DNA from: Pseudomonas sp. FEN
GTDB lineage: Bacteria > Pseudomonadota > Gammaproteobacteria > Pseudomonadales > Pseudomonadaceae
DNA length: 64,000 bases
NCBI RefSeq assembly: GCF_904067045.1
Contig: NZ_CAJFDC010000010.1
Coordinates: 528,001-592,000 of the forward strand
Reading direction: 5' to 3'
The notes under the pieces are model-generated. The model was given only the letters and a program-made list of their open reading frames with translations, was not told where the DNA came from and searched no databases. This document shows, piece by piece, positions 24,811 to 33,532 of the stretch (position 1 is the stretch's first letter; each line of letters begins with the position of its first letter). A program made the position numbers and the translations under genes.

Positions 24811-26445
24811 TCAACTGGTCAGGAGCTCGCCGGAACGAGCGCCAGTGGCGGCCAGGGGCGGGCGTAGCAGTATCAGGTCGGCGGCTTTCTCGCCAATCAT
24901 GATGCACGGCGCGTTGGTGTTGCCGCTGATCAAGGTCGGCATGATCGAGGCGTCGACCACCCGCAGCCCCTGCAAGCCATGGACCTTCAAGTCCGGTCCG
25001 ACCACGCTCATGGTATCGACGCCCATCTTGCAGGTGCCCACGGGGTGGAACACCGTCGCCGCGTAGTCACGCACGTAGGCCAGCAGTTGCTCGTCGCTCT
25101 GTACCGCCTTGCCGGGCAGTATCTCTTCGCCGCGAATACTGTCGAACTGCGGGGCGGCGAGGATGCGCCGGGCCAGCTTCAATCCCTCGATCAACACCTT
25201 GGCGTCGGCCGGGTCGGAGAGGAAGTTGAAGTCGATGATCAGTTTGCCGTCACGGTCCAGGTGCAGCGCGCCGATGCTTTTGGGGCGCAGCACGCAGGTG
25301 TGCAGCGCATAGCCGTGGCCCCATTCGAACAGCCGGCCGCGATGGCTGCGATAACCGGGCACGAAGTGCAACTGCACGTCCGGCAGCGCATCCGCCAGTG
25401 GCGTTCGGGCAAAGCCGCCGGCCTCGACATAGTTGGTGGTCAGCCAGCCTTTCCTGGCCAGCAGGTAGCGCAGCGGCGCGGCAAGCAGACTGGGCAGGGC
25501 GCCCAGGGAAAAGCCCAGCGTCAATGGACACTTGGAGCGCACGGTGATCAGCCCGTCGAGATGGTCCTGCAGGTTCTTGCCGACGCCGGGCAGGTCGTGC
25601 TCGACCGCGATCCCGGCGGCTTGCAGCTCCCGCGCCGGGCCGATGCCGGAGGCCAGCAGCAGCTGTGGGCTGCCCAGCGCGCCAGCGCAGAGGATGACTT
25701 CACGGCGGGCACGCAGGGTCTGCTGGCTGCCTTCCACCTCGACCCTGACGCCTGTGGCCGTATGCTGTTCGAGGACCAGCGAATGCACGGTGCAGTCGGT
25801 GATCACGGTCAGGTTCGGGCGTTCAAGCACCGGCGCGACAAAGGCCCGGTAGCTGGACAGGCGGCGGGCAGCCTTTTGTGTCAGGTTATAGATACCGCAG
25901 CCTTCGAGCCGTTCGCCGTTGAAATCGTCGTTGCGGCGCAGGCCCAGGCGTTCGGCGGCGTGCACGAACAGTTGCGACACCGGGTTGGGGTCGCGCGCGG
26001 CCTCGACGTTCAGTTCACCCGCCGTGCCATGCAGGCGCGGGTCCTGGCCGAGGCGGTTGTTCTCGGACTTCTTGAAGTACGGCAGTACGCTTTGCCAGTC
26101 CCAGCCAGGGCAGCCGGCTTGCGCCCAGCGATCATAGTCGCTGGCGTGGCCGCGAATATAGATCATGCTGTTCATCGAACTGGAACCGCCGAGGGCCTTG
26201 CCACGTGGGGTGTGCAGCGTGCGCCCGGCCAGGTTCTGTTGCGGCGCGCTGAGGAAGTTCCAGCTGTACTTTTTGCTCTTGTACAGCGTGATGGTGCCCG
26301 CCGGCGTCTGGATCCGCTGGCTGTTGTCGTGGCCGCCGGCTTCGATCAGGCACACGTTGATCGATGGATCGGCACTCAGGCGGTTCGCCAGTACGCAGCC
26401 CGATGAGCCGGCACCGACGATCACATAGTCGAAGTCGGTCTTCAT
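24811..26445 (-). CDS. GMC-family FAD-dependent alcohol/choline-type dehydrogenase
   Basis: The 544-residue flavoenzyme begins with the FAD fold VGAGSSGCVLANRLS. It has both GMC signatures (GKALGGSSSMNSMIYIRG and GALGSPQLLLASGIGP) and the C-terminal catalytic histidine region TVFHPVGTCKMG. It is like choline dehydrogenase and other alcohol dehydrogenases of the GMC family. An aldehyde dehydrogenase gene lies 75 bp upstream in the same direction, so the pair may oxidise an alcohol to an acid. No betaine genes (betI, betT) are near, so choline is not specially supported. GGGAGAAG precedes the ATG. Confidence 0.88.
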   Translation of the reverse strand: MKTDFDYVIVGAGSSGCVLANRLSADPSINVCLIEAGGHDNSQRIQTPAGTITLYKSKKYSWNFLSAPQQNLAGRTLHTPRGKALGGSSSMNSMIYIRGHASDYDRWAQAGCPGWDWQSVLPYFKKSENNRLGQDPRLHGTAGELNVEAARDPNPVSQLFVHAAERLGLRRNDDFNGERLEGCGIYNLTQKAARRLSSYRAFVAPVLERPNLTVITDCTVHSLVLEQHTATGVRVEVEGSQQTLRARREVILCAGALGSPQLLLASGIGPARELQAAGIAVEHDLPGVGKNLQDHLDGLITVRSKCPLTLGFSLGALPSLLAAPLRYLLARKGWLTTNYVEAGGFARTPLADALPDVQLHFVPGYRSHRGRLFEWGHGYALHTCVLRPKSIGALHLDRDGKLIIDFNFLSDPADAKVLIEGLKLARRILAAPQFDSIRGEEILPGKAVQSDEQLLAYVRDYAATVFHPVGTCKMGVDTMSVVGPDLKVHGLQGLRVVDASIMPTLISGNTNAPCIMIGEKAADLILLRPPLAATGARSGELLTS

Positions 26446-26520
26446 ATGCTTCTCCCTGCCAGGTTGGTGGATTGCGGCGGGTCGCGACGCCGGCCCGCGC
26501 GGTGATGGGCTATCCGAGGT

Positions 26521-28011
26521 TCAGCGCAGCTGAAACCAGGTGGTCTTCAGTTGGGTGTATTTGTCGAACGAATGCAGCGACAGGTCGCGGCCAAAGCCGG
26601 ACTGCTTGCCGCCGCCAAAGGGCACGCTGACGTCCAGTGCATCCACGGTATTGACCGACACGGTGCCGGCATTCAAGCGCGCCGCCACCCGGTGGGCACG
26701 GTTGAGGTCGTCGCTCCAGACCGAGGCGGCCAGGGCATAGATATGCTCGTTGGCCATCTGTACGGCATGCTCTTCATCGTCGAAGGCGCTGATCGCCAGT
26801 ACCGGGCCGAACACTTCCTCGCGGGACAGGCGCATATCGGCGCTGACCTGGGTGAACAGCGTGGGCTGGATGAAGTTGTTCGAGCCGTTGATCGTCACCC
26901 GCTCGCCACCGGCCACCCGGCGCGCGCCGCCGGCGTCGGCCTGACCGATGTACTCCATCACCCGTGCCGCGTGCCGGGCATCGACCATGGCGCCCATCCG
27001 GCTGGCCGGGTCGAGCGGGTCTCCAGGTTGCCAGTGACGGGCTTTTTCCCGCAGGCGTTCGACGAACTCATCGTGAATGCCGCGCTCGACCAGCAGCCGT
27101 GAGTTCGCCGAGCAGACTTCACCCTGGTTGAAGAAGATCCCGAAGGCGGCCTTTTCCGCCGCCAGGTCCAGGTCCTGGCAATCGGCGAACACCAGGTTCG
27201 GGCTTTTGCCGCCACATTCCAGCCAGACCTGCTTGAGGTTGGATTGCGCCGCGTACTGCATGAAGTACTTGCCGACCTGGGTTGAGCCGGTGAAGGCCAG
27301 TGCGTCGATATCCGGGTGCAGGCCCAGGGCGCGCCCGGCCTGTTCGCCGAGACCGGTGACCACATTGAACACGCCTGGCGGCACGCCCGCTTCCAGCGCC
27401 AGTTCGGCCAGGCGCAGGGCCGAGAACGGCGATTGCTCGGCGGGCTTGAGGATCACGCTGTTACCCGCGGCGAGGGCTGGCGCGAGTTTCCAGGCGGCCA
27501 TGTCCAGCGGGAAATTCCACGGTACCACGGCGGCGATCACGCCCAGCGGCACCCGGGTGATGGTCGCCAGGGTACCCGGGCCGGTGGGGGCCACCTGGTC
27601 GTAGAGCTTGTCGAGGCTTTCGGCGTACCAGGCAAATACGTGGGCCGCGCCGGGGACATCGATGCTGTAGGCATCCATCACCGGTTTGCCCATGCTCAAC
27701 GAGTCGAGCAACGCCAATTCCGCGCGATGGGCCAGAATCAGTTCGCTCAGCCGCAGCAATACCGCCTTGCGCTCCCTGGGCGGCATCCGCGCCCACGGCC
27801 CGCGTTCGAAGCTCTGGCGGGCTGCGCGCACCGCCACGTCGATATCGACCTCCGAGCAGGCGCTGACATGGGCGAGCAAGGCGTTGGTGGCCGGATTGAT
27901 CACGGCGAACGTGGCGCCGTCGCGTGCCGTGTGGGCCGCCCCGTCAATCCAGGCGACATCGATCAGGCGTTGCTCGCGGGCCAGCTGTTGCCACGTGCTC
28001 AAGTCAGTCAC
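26521..28011 (-). CDS. Aldehyde dehydrogenase, partner of the GMC oxidoreductase
   Basis: The 496-residue enzyme has SPWNF-equivalent VPWNFPLDM, KPAEQSP, FTGSTQVGK, LECGGKSPNLV and the catalytic cysteine in NQGEVCSANSRL. It resembles gamma-glutamyl-aminobutyraldehyde/betaine-aldehyde-type dehydrogenases (PuuC class). The start chosen is the GTG at 28011, six bases after GGAGG; an in-frame TTG at 28023 lies upstream of that ribosome site. It is followed by the GMC gene and is divergent from a LysR gene. Together they suggest an alcohol-to-acid route. Confidence 0.85.
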   Translation of the reverse strand: MTDLSTWQQLAREQRLIDVAWIDGAAHTARDGATFAVINPATNALLAHVSACSEVDIDVAVRAARQSFERGPWARMPPRERKAVLLRLSELILAHRAELALLDSLSMGKPVMDAYSIDVPGAAHVFAWYAESLDKLYDQVAPTGPGTLATITRVPLGVIAAVVPWNFPLDMAAWKLAPALAAGNSVILKPAEQSPFSALRLAELALEAGVPPGVFNVVTGLGEQAGRALGLHPDIDALAFTGSTQVGKYFMQYAAQSNLKQVWLECGGKSPNLVFADCQDLDLAAEKAAFGIFFNQGEVCSANSRLLVERGIHDEFVERLREKARHWQPGDPLDPASRMGAMVDARHAARVMEYIGQADAGGARRVAGGERVTINGSNNFIQPTLFTQVSADMRLSREEVFGPVLAISAFDDEEHAVQMANEHIYALAASVWSDDLNRAHRVAARLNAGTVSVNTVDALDVSVPFGGGKQSGFGRDLSLHSFDKYTQLKTTWFQLR

Positions 28012-28359
28012 CGCACCCTCCAAAATAGCCGATGATGGGCTATGTTCACGATCAGTCGGAGCGATAGTGGCGCAAGTGCGCGGTGCACGAAATTATTAAA
28101 AATGTCTTCGCTATCGATAAAAAAACTCGCCAGCCATGCACCGTGATGGCGCACGCCTGGACAGGTTTTTTAACGTCAGACCCCAGGAAATTACTGGTTT
28201 CTCGCGCCTCGCGAACATCGCAGAATCGGCGGGATGCCCAAGTCGTCGGGGCCGCGCGCGCGATAGGTTTTCTCGCGCTGGCGTATAAGCTTGCGACGAT
28301 CCGGCCCGATTCTTGATGGGCGATGTCGATGCATTTGCTTTGCCACTTCCGAGGTAGCC
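28012..28359. other. Divergent regulatory region between aldehyde dehydrogenase and LysR genes
   Basis: About 348 bp without a gene. It contains copy 2 of the 41-nt shared element (28090-28130), a GCACGC/T6 stretch near 28157-28172 and the LysR ribosome site GAGGT at 28351-28355. LysR proteins usually bind in such divergent regions. Confidence 0.6.
28090..28130 (-). promoter_or_regulatory. 41-nt shared promoter element, copy 2 (aldehyde dehydrogenase/GMC operon)
   Basis: This copy is 79 bp upstream of the aldehyde dehydrogenase start and matches 24662-24702 at 33 of 41 positions. On the minus strand it reads as a T-tract, then TAGCGA, GACAT and TTTAATAATTT, so an A/T-rich minus-10 could be included. 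A common regulator for the two operons is inferred. Confidence 0.55.
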
Positions 28360-29274
28360 ATGGCCGCTTACAACTTGCGACAACTCAAGTATTTCGTCAC
28401 CACGGTCGAGTGCGGCAGCGTCGCCGAAGCCTCACGCAAGCTCTATATCGCCCAGCCCTCGGTTTCGACCGCGATCAAGCATCTGGAAGAAAGCTTTGCC
28501 GTGCAGTTGTTCATTCGCCATCACGCCCAGGGCGTGTCATTGACCCCCAGTGGCGCGCGCTTCTACCGCAAGGCCCAGGAGTTGCTGCGGGTGGCCCACG
28601 AGTTCGAACAGAACGCCCTGGCGGACAACGATGTGGTCGCCGGGCAGATCGATATCGGCTGTTTCGAAACCGTCGCGCCGCTCTATCTGCCGCGCCTGAT
28701 CGCCGGCTTTCGCGACCGCTGGCCGGGGGTGGAGATCCGGATTCGCGACGGCGAGCAGCAGGAGCTGGTGCAGGCGTTGACTTCGGGCAGCATCGATCTG
28801 GCGATTCTTTATGAACATGACCTGGACAGCACCATCGATACCGTGCCGCTGATGGCGCCGCAGCAACCCTATGCGCTGTTGCCCGAAGGGCACCGTTTCG
28901 CCCATCAGGCCAAGGTGTCGTTGCACGATCTGGTGCTCGAGCCGATGGTGCTGCTGGATGTGCAACCCAGCCGGACCTACTTTGTGAGCATCTTCGAGGA
29001 ACTGGGCCTGACCCCGCATATCCTGTTCAGCTCGCCGTCCATTGAAATGGTCCGTGGCATGGTTGGGCGGGGGTTCGGCTTTTCGATCCTGGTGACCCGG
29101 CCGCATTCGGACTACACCTACGATGGGCAGAAGGTGGTGCGCGTGCCGTTGGCCGAACAGGTCACCGGCTCCGGGCTGTCCGCCGCCTGGTTGCGCCGCT
29201 CGCAGTTGACCAAACCGGCGCAGTTGTTTGTCGATCATTGCCGCGAGGTGCTGGCGCCCAAGCTGGGCGCCTGA
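28360..29274 (+). CDS. LysR-family transcriptional regulator
   Basis: The 304-residue protein has the N-terminal LysR winged helix (YNLRQLKYFVTTVECGSVAEASRKLYIAQPSVSTAI region) and a two-lobed periplasmic-binding-protein-like effector domain from about residue 90. The start is the ATG at 28360 behind GAGGT; an in-frame extension upstream lacks support. It is divergent from the aldehyde dehydrogenase/GMC operon and is its probable activator. Its 3' end is convergent with the M20 gene with only 4 bp between stops. Confidence 0.9.
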   Translation: MAAYNLRQLKYFVTTVECGSVAEASRKLYIAQPSVSTAIKHLEESFAVQLFIRHHAQGVSLTPSGARFYRKAQELLRVAHEFEQNALADNDVVAGQIDIGCFETVAPLYLPRLIAGFRDRWPGVEIRIRDGEQQELVQALTSGSIDLAILYEHDLDSTIDTVPLMAPQQPYALLPEGHRFAHQAKVSLHDLVLEPMVLLDVQPSRTYFVSIFEELGLTPHILFSSPSIEMVRGMVGRGFGFSILVTRPHSDYTYDGQKVVRVPLAEQVTGSGLSAAWLRRSQLTKPAQLFVDHCREVLAPKLGA

Positions 29275-29278
29275 AGGG

Positions 29279-30430
29279 TCAGGCCCGTAGCGCCTGGATC
29301 AGGCGTTCGAGCATCGCCTCGCAGCCCTGGAGCTGTTCGAGGCTGACAAACTCATCGGGCTTGTGGCCCTGGTCCATGCTGCCGGGACCGCAGACCACGG
29401 TGGGAATGCCGATGGCATCGAACAGCCCGCCTTCGGTACCGAAGGCCACCGTGCCGAACGCGCTTGATCCGCAGAACTCGGCGATCAAGCGTGCCGCCTG
29501 GCTCCGCGGGTCGGTGGCCAGCCCCGGATAGGCCGACAGTTCGGAAAAACGGATGCTGCTGCCTGCGTCGACGGCGCGCATGCGCGGCAGCACCTGCTGT
29601 TCGGCGTACTGCTCCAGTTGCTCGGCGACCTTGCGCGGATCCTGGTTGGGGAGGGCGCGCACTTCGAAATCGAAGCGGCAATCGGCGGGGACGATATTCA
29701 GCGCCTTGCCACCGCTGATCACACCCGTTTGCACCGTGGTGAAAGGCGGCTCGAAGCGCGGATCGTGAAACGCCCGGGCGCGCAGTTGCGCGCCGATGCG
29801 GCCCAGTTCGCCGATCAGCTCGGCGGCATATTCAATCGCGTTGACACCCTGCGGCGCGTAGGCCGAGTGACAGGCCGCGCCGTGGACCTCGCAACGCATG
29901 GCCAGCTTGCCCTTGTGTCCCAGCACCGGCTTGAGTTCGGTCGGTTCGCCGATGATGCACAACAATGGCTTGTGTGGCCGCTGCGCCAGTTCGGCGAGCA
30001 GCGAGCGGACGCCCAGGCAACCGACCTCTTCGTCATAGGACAGGGCAATGTGCACCGGCATGCGCAACGGCGCGGCCAGCAGTTGCGGCACGGCCGCCAG
30101 CACACAGGCGATATAGCCTTTCATGTCGGCGCTGCCACGGCCATAGAGCTTGCCGTCCTTTTCGCTCAGCTCGAACGGCGCGACCGTCCAGGGCTGGGTG
30201 TCCACCGGCACCACGTCGGTATGCCCGGACAGCACGATGCCCGGCCGGTCGGTCGGGCCGAGGGTGGCGAACAGATTGGCCTTGCTGCGTTCGTCGTTGA
30301 AGATCAGTTCGCAAGGCACCTGCAGGCGTGCCAGATAGTCACGCACGAACTCGATCAAGCGCAGGTTGGAGGCGCGGCTGGTGGTGTCGAAGGCGATCAA
30401 CGCGGCCAGTAAGTCGCGGCTGCTGGTCAT
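29279..30430 (-). CDS. M20-family deacylase (ArgE-like)
   Basis: The 383-residue metallohydrolase shows the M20 metal-site motifs SGHTDVVPV, GRGSADMKGY, SYDEEVGCLG and a late histidine in SMDQGHKPDEF. It has the dimerisation domain in the middle (about 180-290). It aligns in style with N-acetylornithine deacetylase, but pseudomonads keep argE with argA elsewhere, so this copy may hydrolyse another N-acyl amino acid. Its start abuts the stop of the DUF1028 gene (TGAATG), showing tight coupling. Confidence 0.82.
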   Translation of the reverse strand: MTSSRDLLAALIAFDTTSRASNLRLIEFVRDYLARLQVPCELIFNDERSKANLFATLGPTDRPGIVLSGHTDVVPVDTQPWTVAPFELSEKDGKLYGRGSADMKGYIACVLAAVPQLLAAPLRMPVHIALSYDEEVGCLGVRSLLAELAQRPHKPLLCIIGEPTELKPVLGHKGKLAMRCEVHGAACHSAYAPQGVNAIEYAAELIGELGRIGAQLRARAFHDPRFEPPFTTVQTGVISGGKALNIVPADCRFDFEVRALPNQDPRKVAEQLEQYAEQQVLPRMRAVDAGSSIRFSELSAYPGLATDPRSQAARLIAEFCGSSAFGTVAFGTEGGLFDAIGIPTVVCGPGSMDQGHKPDEFVSLEQLQGCEAMLERLIQALRA

Positions 30431-31105
30431 TCATTCATCCCCGGGGACGCCGTAGCTCGGGGCCTTGGTCGGGTCCAGGGCGCGGACGATGTAGTCCTGC
30501 ATCTGCGGGCGGTAATCGCTCCACAGCCGTGCCAGTTGGCCGATCGGATCGGTGTCCGCCCAGTCGACCCGCAGGTCGATGATCGGCCAGATCAATTCAC
30601 CGACCACGACCATCGCCGCCGAATGCACCGGACCGGCTTCGCCCCCGGCCGCTTGCGCGGCTTGCATGGCGGCGATCAGGCGGTCGGCAAGTTGCCCGCC
30701 GCTGGTTTCGAAGGTTCGCACCAGGGTCTCGATCACCGCCCGGTTCGCCAGCAGGTTGCCAGCGGCCACGCACTGCTCGCCGGACAGCGCCTGGTGGCAG
30801 CCGAGGGTTTCGCTGCCACTGAAGTGCGCGCTGTTGCCCAGATGATCGATGGCCGCCAGTTGCCGGAATTGACTGTAGCCGTTGCTGGTCAGTGCCTTGT
30901 CCAGGGCTTGCGCCGGCGACAGCCCGAGCTCCAGCTGATCGAGCACCTGCGGGCCGAGGGCGGGGAGGGTGATGTTCTGCGTGGCGACCGCGCCCACGCT
31001 GGGGCGCAGCCACGGGCAACGGGCCCCCACGGCAATGCTGGAGGAACTGATGGCAATGCCCAATTGACCTGTTTCGGCACAACGGCCGACGATTGAAAAC
31101 GTCAT
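30431..31105 (-). CDS. DUF1028 family protein (Ntn-hydrolase-like)
   Basis: The 224-residue protein matches DUF1028, with the characteristic MTFSIVGRC start, GIAISSSSIAVG, a central QNITLPALGPQ and GNLLANRAVIETLV. The family is thought to have an Ntn-hydrolase-like fold but no well-established reaction. It is cotranscribed with the M20 deacylase, a common pairing. It may act on the same acylated amino compound. Confidence 0.8.
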   Translation of the reverse strand: MTFSIVGRCAETGQLGIAISSSSIAVGARCPWLRPSVGAVATQNITLPALGPQVLDQLELGLSPAQALDKALTSNGYSQFRQLAAIDHLGNSAHFSGSETLGCHQALSGEQCVAAGNLLANRAVIETLVRTFETSGGQLADRLIAAMQAAQAAGGEAGPVHSAAMVVVGELIWPIIDLRVDWADTDPIGQLARLWSDYRPQMQDYIVRALDPTKAPSYGVPGDE

Positions 31106-31138
31106 GGTGTGTGGATCCTGTTTCCGTCCGGGCTGGCC

Positions 31139-31182
31139 ATCCGCGCCCGGACAGCCGGGTTCAGGGCTGCCCGGGCGCGGAT
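31139..31182. repeat. Long GC-rich hairpin between aminotransferase and DUF1028 genes
   Basis: ATCCGCGCCCGG-A-CAGCC (31139-31156) pairs with GGCTG-C-CCGGGCGCGGAT (31165-31182), an 18-position stem with one mismatch and an 8-base loop. It lies between two minus-strand genes. No T-run follows, so it may be an attenuating or mRNA-stabilising structure rather than a classic terminator. Confidence 0.55.
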
Positions 31183-31279
31183 TGGGTAGGACTGCATTCT
31201 GTCCATCCGTTGCAGCAGGCGAAACGAGGATTTTTATCGCGCGGGGTTAAGTAAAAGCTTGTCAGCGGGCCGCCAGGAT

Positions 31280-32662
31280 TTATAGGCGTCCATACTCGCG
31301 CGCGGTGCGATCGACCGCGATGCGGGTCTTGTCCACCAGCTCATCCAGCTCCGCTCGCGTGGCGATCAGCGCCGGCGCCATGATCATGCGGCCCAGGGTC
31401 GAGCGGATGATCAGGCCCTCTTCGAAACCGATGGTGCGGCAGCGCCAGGCGATCTCGTTCTCGTTGGCAAAGCGCTTGCGGCTGGCCTTGTCTTCGGCGA
31501 ACTGCAGCGCGGCGACCAGGCCGAGACCCTGGATTTCCCCCACCAGCGGATGCTGGCCGAACACCTCCCGCAAGCAGTTTTGCAGATACGGCCCGGTGTC
31601 GGTGCGCACCTGTTGCACCACGCCTTCGTCGCGCAGGGCCTTCAGGTTGGCGATGGCCACGGCCGCCGCCACGGGGTGACCGGAGTAGGTCAGGCCATGG
31701 GCGAACACGCCGCCTTTTTCCACCAGCGCTTCGGCCATGCGGCGCGACAGGATCAGGCCACCCATGGGGATGTAGCCCGAGGTCAGGCCCTTGGCAATCG
31801 ACAGCGTGTCGGGTTCGAAGCCGAACGCCTGGTGGGCGAACCATTCGCCGGTCCGGCCAAAGCCGCCGATGACTTCATCGGCGCACAGCAGCACATCGTA
31901 TTGGCGGCAGATACGCTGGATTTCCGGCCAGTAGCTGGCGGGCGGGATGATCATGCCACCGGCGCCCTGGAACGGCTCGGCGACAAAGGCGGCAACCTTG
32001 TCGGCACCCAGTTCGAGGATTTTCTCTTCCAATTGACGGGCCGCGCGCAAACCGAACGCTTCCGGGCTCAGGTCACCTTCGTGGGCGTACCAGTACGGCT
32101 CGTCGATGTGCGCCACATCCGGGATGGTACCGCCCATTTCGTGCATGAATTTCATCCCGCCCAGGGCGGTCGCCGCCAGGGTCGAGCCGTGGTAGCCGTT
32201 CCAGCGGCCGATCAGGACTTTCTTCTGCGGCTGGCCCATGACCTGCCAGTACTTGCGCACCGTGCGGATCAGCACCTCATTGGCCTCGGAACCGGAGTTG
32301 GTATAGATGGCGTGGCTGTAGTGCGCCGGCAGCAAGCTGAACAGCAGTTCGGACAGTTCGATCACCGCCGGGTGGGTGGTGTGGAAGAACATATTGTAAT
32401 AAGGCAGTTGCTCGAGCTGCGCCTGGGCGGCTGCCGCCAGGTCCTTGCGGCCATAACCGAGCTGGGTGCACCACAGGCCCGACATGCCGTCCAGGTAGCG
32501 CTTGCCGTCGTTGTCCCAGAGCGTCAGGCGCTCGCCGCCGACCATCACCCGCGGGCCTTCGGCATTGAGCGCTTTCTGGTCGACGAACGCATGGATGTGG
32601 TGGGCGGCGTCAGCCGCCTGGTAGTCGCGAGTGCTGCGGTTGGGCTCGAGTTCGACGGACAT
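31280..32662 (-). CDS. SpuC-like class III aminotransferase (polyamine/omega-amino acid type)
   Basis: The 460-residue PLP enzyme shows class III features: TNSGSEANEVLIR, GRWNGYHGSTLAATALGGM, the aspartate in LLCADEVIGGFGRTG and the PLP lysine in SIAKGLTSGYIPMGG. The strong resemblance to SpuC suggests transfer of an amino group from a polyamine or omega-amino acid to pyruvate. The start at 32662 with GGAGATC upstream is chosen over an in-frame start 14 codons earlier. It is divergent from a TetR gene whose operator-like palindrome lies between them. Confidence 0.87.
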   Translation of the reverse strand: MSVELEPNRSTRDYQAADAAHHIHAFVDQKALNAEGPRVMVGGERLTLWDNDGKRYLDGMSGLWCTQLGYGRKDLAAAAQAQLEQLPYYNMFFHTTHPAVIELSELLFSLLPAHYSHAIYTNSGSEANEVLIRTVRKYWQVMGQPQKKVLIGRWNGYHGSTLAATALGGMKFMHEMGGTIPDVAHIDEPYWYAHEGDLSPEAFGLRAARQLEEKILELGADKVAAFVAEPFQGAGGMIIPPASYWPEIQRICRQYDVLLCADEVIGGFGRTGEWFAHQAFGFEPDTLSIAKGLTSGYIPMGGLILSRRMAEALVEKGGVFAHGLTYSGHPVAAAVAIANLKALRDEGVVQQVRTDTGPYLQNCLREVFGQHPLVGEIQGLGLVAALQFAEDKASRKRFANENEIAWRCRTIGFEEGLIIRSTLGRMIMAPALIATRAELDELVDKTRIAVDRTAREYGRL

Positions 32663-32708
32663 GACGGATCTCCAGGGGTGGGGTGACGGGATAATATTTG
32701 GCATCTAA

Positions 32709-32733
32709 AAATATTTTTGTAAAGAAAATATTT
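32709..32733. promoter_or_regulatory. Palindrome in the TetR/aminotransferase divergent region, candidate TetR operator
   Basis: AAATATTTT (32709-32717) and AAAATATTT (32725-32733) form a perfect 9-bp inverted repeat with a 7-bp spacer, inside an AT-rich 70-bp tract. It is 47 bp upstream of the aminotransferase start and 60 bp upstream of tetR. Size and position fit a TetR operator controlling both genes. Confidence 0.55.
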
Positions 32734-32792
32734 GTTGTCGAAAATAAATATCCGTAGGCTTGGACCTCTCGTCAAATCACAGCAAGGCCAAC

Positions 32793-33437
32793 ATGAGCGG
32801 ACTCAGGGAGCGGCAAAAGGAACAGCGCCGGCAGGTGATCGCCGACGCCGCGCTGGAGCTGTTCAAGAGCCATGGTTTCGCCGCCACCAGCCTGGAGCAG
32901 ATCGCCAACCGGGCCGGGGTCTCGGCGCCGACGGTGGTGAATTATTTCGGTGGCAAGCAGGAGATCCTGCTGGCGTTGCTCAGGGCGCCCGATGAGCAGG
33001 CCATGCGCGAGGCACGCGCGCATCTGGATGCCAACAGCGATCCGCTGGAGGCCTTGTGCGAGCTGGAAGGGTTGATGACCCACTATCAGTTGCAGGCGAT
33101 GCCGGCCTCTCTCTGGCGAGAGCTGGCGCCGGCGCTGTTTACCGGCGAACTGTCGCAGGCCTTGCAGCCCTGGAATGATGCGGTGATTGACGCCGCCAAA
33201 GCGCTGCTCCTGCACTTTCGGCGCCTGGGCAAGGTGCGCGACAGCGTGGATATCGAGGTGGCCGCGACCTTGTTCAACCAGTATGCCAACCTGGCCTTTA
33301 TCCGCCTGGCCACCGAGCCGACCCCCGACCGCGAGGCGCATGCCCGGCATATGCGCAGTGTCCTCGGGTTGATCTGTCACGGGCTACTGGCCGACCGGGA
33401 GACGGCGGCCCCGACCGAAGGTTTGTCCAAGGCCTAG
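32793..33437 (+). CDS. TetR-family transcriptional regulator
   Basis: The 214-residue protein has the N-terminal TetR helix-turn-helix (QVIADAALELFKSHGFAATSLEQIANRAGVSAPTVVNYFGGKQEILLALL) and a helical ligand domain. It starts at the ATG at 32793 with AAGG upstream. It is divergent from the aminotransferase gene and upstream of the flavin monooxygenase gene. It is likely a repressor of the aminotransferase and itself. The ligand is unknown. Confidence 0.9.
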   Translation: MSGLRERQKEQRRQVIADAALELFKSHGFAATSLEQIANRAGVSAPTVVNYFGGKQEILLALLRAPDEQAMREARAHLDANSDPLEALCELEGLMTHYQLQAMPASLWRELAPALFTGELSQALQPWNDAVIDAAKALLLHFRRLGKVRDSVDIEVAATLFNQYANLAFIRLATEPTPDREAHARHMRSVLGLICHGLLADRETAAPTEGLSKA

Positions 33438-33532
33438 TTTTTTCCTGCCTTGCGACGACAAAAATCATAATTTCGCTATTCCCGCTATCTGCACAGAATG
33501 CCTGAACACCCGTCTTCGAGAAGGACACAGGC

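Noticed and set aside
24979..26406. A 475-codon plus-strand frame opposite the GMC gene
   Set aside because: Same explanation: a shadow of a high-GC3 gene whose minus-strand product has all GMC motifs.
24811..28011. A choline-to-betaine operon (betA/betB)
   Set aside because: GMC and aldehyde dehydrogenases fit loosely, but betI and a choline transporter are missing and the importer is of NitT/TauT type.
29279..30430. The arginine-biosynthesis argE
   Set aside because: It is coupled to DUF1028 and lies by catabolic genes, so a general M20 deacylase call is safer.
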